Shown here: in pieces, positions 6,343 to 8,505 of the stretch
Position numbering within the stretch: the first letter of the stretch is position 1
Layout of the letters: each line of letters opens with the position of its first letter
NCBI GenBank assembly: GCA_025453855.1
Contig: JALOPO010000063.1
Span: forward strand, 1-8,505
Length of the DNA: 8,505 bases
From: Gemmatimonadaceae bacterium
GTDB lineage: Bacteria; Gemmatimonadota; Gemmatimonadetes; Gemmatimonadales; Gemmatimonadaceae
Direction: 5' to 3'
Notes under the pieces: model-generated
What the model saw: only the letters and a program-made list of their open reading frames with translations
The model's database searches: none
What the model was told of the DNA's origin: nothing
Translations under genes and position numbers: made by a program

Positions 6343-8032
6343 TCAGGGCGTCGCGCCCCGTGACGCTTCCTGCTGCGCGAGCCGGATCGCCTGGTAGGCA
6401 TTCAGCACGCCGCCGCTGGCCGACAGCTCGCCGAAGGGGACCATCTGCCCCGCCTCGCCCGGGCGCATCACTTGCAGCGTGCGGTACGGCGTGACGGAGG
6501 CGAGGATGATGCGCTTCACGTCGGCGGCGGTGAGCGACGGGAAGTAGCTCATGAGGAGCGCCGCCACGCCCGAGACGACGGGGGCCGCGAAGCTCGTCCC
6601 GCTCTCGCGCGACCAGCCGGTGCGCGTCCCCGCCCTGGGCATGTAGATGTCGCTCCCGGGCGCGAAGAGGTCGACCACCGTGCGCCCGTAGTTGCTGAAC
6701 GTCGCCGGCAGCCGCGGACCGATGCGGGGTGTGTTCGCCCCGACCTCGAGCCAGGTCGCCGCGCGCGCGCCCCCGGTCGCGTAGCGCGCCGTCGGGAAGC
6801 TGCGGCCGGCATCGTTGTCGCTGTTCTCGTTCCCCGCCGCGTGCACGAGCAGCACCCCCTTCGACACCGCGTACTGCACCGCGCTGTCGACCATCGCCTT
6901 GCCGGGCGAGTAGGCCTTCCCGAAGCTCATGTTGATCACCTGCGCACCGCGATCGACCGCGTAACGGATCGCGTTCGCCACGTCCTCGTCGCGCTCGTCG
7001 CCGTTGGGGACCGCGCGCACCGCGAGGATCTTCACGAACGGGGCGATCCCGGTGGCGCCGCTGTCGGCCGCCGCCGCCGCGATCACGCCGGCCACCGCCG
7101 TGCCGTGCGAGGCATCGGGCCCGGTCACGTCGGCATTGCCGTAGCGCCGCCCCCGCGCGCGCCAGTCGCCCATGATCGCGCGCGTGTCGGCGCGCACGTC
7201 GTAGCCGATCGTCAGTCGCGGCTCGAAATACTCGCGCGCGCTCGTCGCCTCCTCCGGCGTGAGGCCGCGCGCGGCCATCATCAGGAAGAAGGTGCGCGCC
7301 TGCCCGGTGGCATCGGCGCTCGGCGGGAGCGCCTGCACGCGCGCCGTGGTGAGCGAGTCGGGTGACGTGTTCGCGGCGCGCGCGAGCACCGTGCGGGCGC
7401 TGTCGTAGCGCGCCAGCACGGGGCCCAGCTGCGCCCACTGCTGCTCGAGCTCCGCGCGCTCGTGCGCGAGCTCCTTCTCCAGCGAGTCGCACGTCACGCC
7501 GACCGTCACCGGCTGCTTCGCCCGGCACCGGCCGACGAGGCGCGTGAGCTCGAACTGGTCGTACTCCACGTTCCGCCCGTCGGCGGCACCCATGAAGTTC
7601 CAGCCGCGCACGTCGTCCACGTAGCCGTTGCCGTCGTCGTCCGTGCGGTTGCCCGGTACCTCGCGCGCGTTCGTCGAGAGCGCCGGCCGGACCGCGGTGT
7701 GCGCCGTGTCCACCCCCCCGTCGATCACCGCCACCAGCACCTCGCGGCGCGGCGTCATCCCCGCGAGCAGCTCGCGCTGCGCCCGCAGGAGCCCGATCCC
7801 CGCCACGCTGTCGGTCGCCGGATCGAGCAGGTGCCAGTCCGGCGCCGAGAAGCGCGCATCACCCCGCCGCGCCGGCGTCGCGGCGCCCGCTGGTGTCGCC
7901 GCCGACGCTGGTGCCGCAGCCGGCGCGGGCCGGCGTCGGCGATGGCGTCGGCGCGGGGGCAGGACGTGCCGGCGCGCACGCGCCGAGCACGAGCGCGGCG
8001 GCCAGCGACGCGCGGAGCGGGGGACGAAGCAT
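6343..8032 (-). CDS. S8 family (subtilisin-like) serine peptidase, lipoprotein; apparent frameshift near 7927
   Basis: The catalytic frame is uninterrupted from the stop at 6343-6345 up to about 7929. All S8 catalytic elements are present: Asp in VAVIDGGVD (7722-7720), His in DASHGTAVAGV (7107-7105), oxyanion Asn in HAAGNENSD (6831-6829) and Ser in SGTSFAAPV (6594-6592). About 204 residues separate Asp and His, against about 30 in subtilisin. This region holds a DDDGNGYVDD loop, two Cys (C94 and C106 counted from the codon at 7806) and a charged helical stretch, as in some bacterial S8 proteins with insertions. The only start codon in this frame is a GTG at 7806, which has no ribosome binding site and would cut off the family-like FSAPDWHLLDPATDSVAG just upstream. 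A lipoprotein signal peptide with lipobox LGAC begins at ATG 8032 one frame away. Joining both with a one-nucleotide shift in the Pro/Ala linker gives about 562 residues. Likely role: a surface or periplasm-facing lipid-anchored protease; substrate unknown. Confidence 0.85.
7928..8032 (-). other. Lipoprotein signal peptide of the S8 peptidase, out of frame with the catalytic domain
   Basis: Read from the ATG at 8032-8030, the sequence is MLRPPLRASLAAALVLGAC, then APARPAPAPTPSPTPA. It has a positively charged n-region, a hydrophobic core and lipobox L16-G17-A18-C19 followed by a Pro/Ala/Thr linker, a typical signal-peptidase II substrate. This frame stops at about 7859 after reading through as RAGCGTSVGGDTSGRR, which is not protein-like. 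From about 7926 downward, the neighbouring frame reads PAAAPASAATPAG, a natural continuation of the linker and then of the protease. One extra base in the run GGG at 7927-7929 would account for the switch. Confidence 0.7.
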
Positions 8033-8122
8033 CAGGAACGGGACCGAGGATGGCGAATGGCGAGCGTGCAAGCTCCCTCCCCGCACCCCGCCGCGCCAGC
8101 GCCGTTCCGTGCATCGCTCACC

Positions 8123-8238
8123 GGTCCGGTTCGCTCCGCCGTCCACCTCCTGTGCCCGTGCGCCGCCTCGTCGGTCGAGGGGTCCGGTTCGCTCCGCCGT
8201 CCACCTCCTGTGCCCGTGCGCCGCCTCGTCGGTCGAGG
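8123..8238. repeat. Perfect tandem duplication of a 58-bp unit
   Basis: Bases 8123-8180 and 8181-8238 are identical over 58 bp and directly adjacent, and identity ends exactly at both outer edges. Each unit ends in the near-palindrome CCTCGTCGGTCGAGG (8166-8180 and 8224-8238). On the minus strand each unit also contains AGGAGGT (8151-8145 and 8209-8203) without a start codon at a useful distance. The period is not a multiple of three, and no protein-like frame runs through it, so it is non-coding. It lies about 90 bp upstream of the peptidase start. Confidence 0.97.
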
Positions 8239-8261
8239 TTCCCTGCTGGTGAACAGCTTGG

Positions 8262-8427
8262 TGGGGCAGGGGACTGCAGGGCACTGCAGTGAACGGCAGG
8301 CGGTGCACGCCGACGTGCTCCCGCATCCCCGTGCCGCTCGTCGTGCAGGTGCTGCGACCGCAACAGCGCGGAACCGCAGGGACTGCGAGGTCACCGCAGG
8401 GACTGCGAGGACTGCGAGGACTGCCGA
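8262..8427 (+). repeat. GGACTGC-type short repeats upstream of the peptidase gene
   Basis: The left part (8262-8300) contains GGGGACTGCAGGGCACTGCA and then GAACGGCAGG. The right part has a 20-bp unit ACCGCAGGGACTGCGAGGTC at 8373-8392, repeated at 8393-8412 with one change. The 9-mer GGACTGCGA occurs at 8380, 8400 and 8409, with a variant GGACTGCCGA at 8418. The same kind of unit appears on the opposite strand in 6181-6306, on the other side of the peptidase gene. Confidence 0.8.
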
Positions 8428-8505
8428 GAACGGAACACGGACCCAATGTGGAACCGGTGTGCTCCGACGCGCGGCGCACCGGCGACGCATCCAGTCACTT
8501 CATGA

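Larger units (their letters stand above)
8033..8505. other. 473-bp intergenic region at the right end
   Basis: No reading frame here looks like a protein. The stretch holds the peptidase upstream region (8033-8122, no clear promoter seen), the 58-bp tandem duplication, the GGACTGC-type repeats and, at 8454-8482, a 9-bp stem (one G-T pair) with an 11-nt loop. The last 20 bases show nothing recognisable; a gene could begin beyond the window. Confidence 0.6.

Noticed and set aside
6343..7806. Peptidase starting at GTG 7806
   Set aside because: No ribosome binding site, no export signal, and it would discard the DWHLLDP segment just upstream that belongs with the protein.
8123..8427. CRISPR array or integron-like repeats
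   Set aside because: The 58-bp units are directly adjacent with no spacers, and the shorter repeats are irregular with no unique spacers or cas genes.
8454..8482. Stem-loop at the right edge as a terminator
   Set aside because: A 9-bp stem with a G-T pair, an 11-nt loop and no T run; not distinguishable from chance at the window edge.

Overview
The window is GC-rich DNA (roughly 70% by eye) with strongly GC-biased third codon positions. It carries a GGDEF/STAND/TPR giant, an OmpR-type regulator, an outer-membrane-like protein with a C-terminal Phe, and a lipoprotein-type S8 peptidase whose N-terminus reads D-W-H-L-L-D-P. Together with two-membrane (diderm) export signals, this fits Gemmatimonadota or a similar high-GC diderm soil lineage. 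The phylum is an inference from style; there is no rRNA or marker gene to settle it.

Layout. 2-3079 (+) is the C-terminal 1025 codons of a gene that begins before the window: a diguanylate cyclase (GGDEF) domain fused to a STAND-type P-loop ATPase and a long TPR-like helical repeat region. It converges, 24 bp apart, on 3104-3799 (-), a complete OmpR/PhoB-family response regulator with no histidine kinase in view; a plausible sigma-70-like promoter lies at 3835-3862. 3800-4461 is a 662-bp stretch without a convincing gene; it contains that promoter, a 10-bp palindrome and three stem-loops. 4462-4956 (+) encodes a 164-residue acidic cytosolic protein I cannot place, with a strong ribosome binding site. 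4957-5237 holds four consecutive strong inverted repeats. 5238-6032 (+) encodes an exported, probably outer-membrane beta-barrel protein. 6033-6342 is a convergent intergenic region full of 9-nt-period repeats. 6343-8032 (-) is an S8 (subtilisin-like) peptidase whose lipoprotein signal peptide is in a different frame from the catalytic domain, implying a single-nucleotide indel. 8033-8505 is non-coding and contains a perfect 58-bp tandem duplication followed by GGACTGCGA-type repeats.

How the parts relate. Two signalling genes (a c-di-GMP-type fusion and a two-component regulator) sit on the left; two envelope genes (an outer-membrane protein and a lipoprotein protease) on the right. Strand changes and long gaps suggest each gene is its own transcription unit, so no operon or joint pathway can be claimed. 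The most unusual content is non-coding: strong hairpins on the 3' side of the unknown gene, and a family of short CTG-containing repeats on both sides of the protease gene in opposite orientation. I did not find a CRISPR array, transposase, tRNA or rRNA, or a recognisable defence system.
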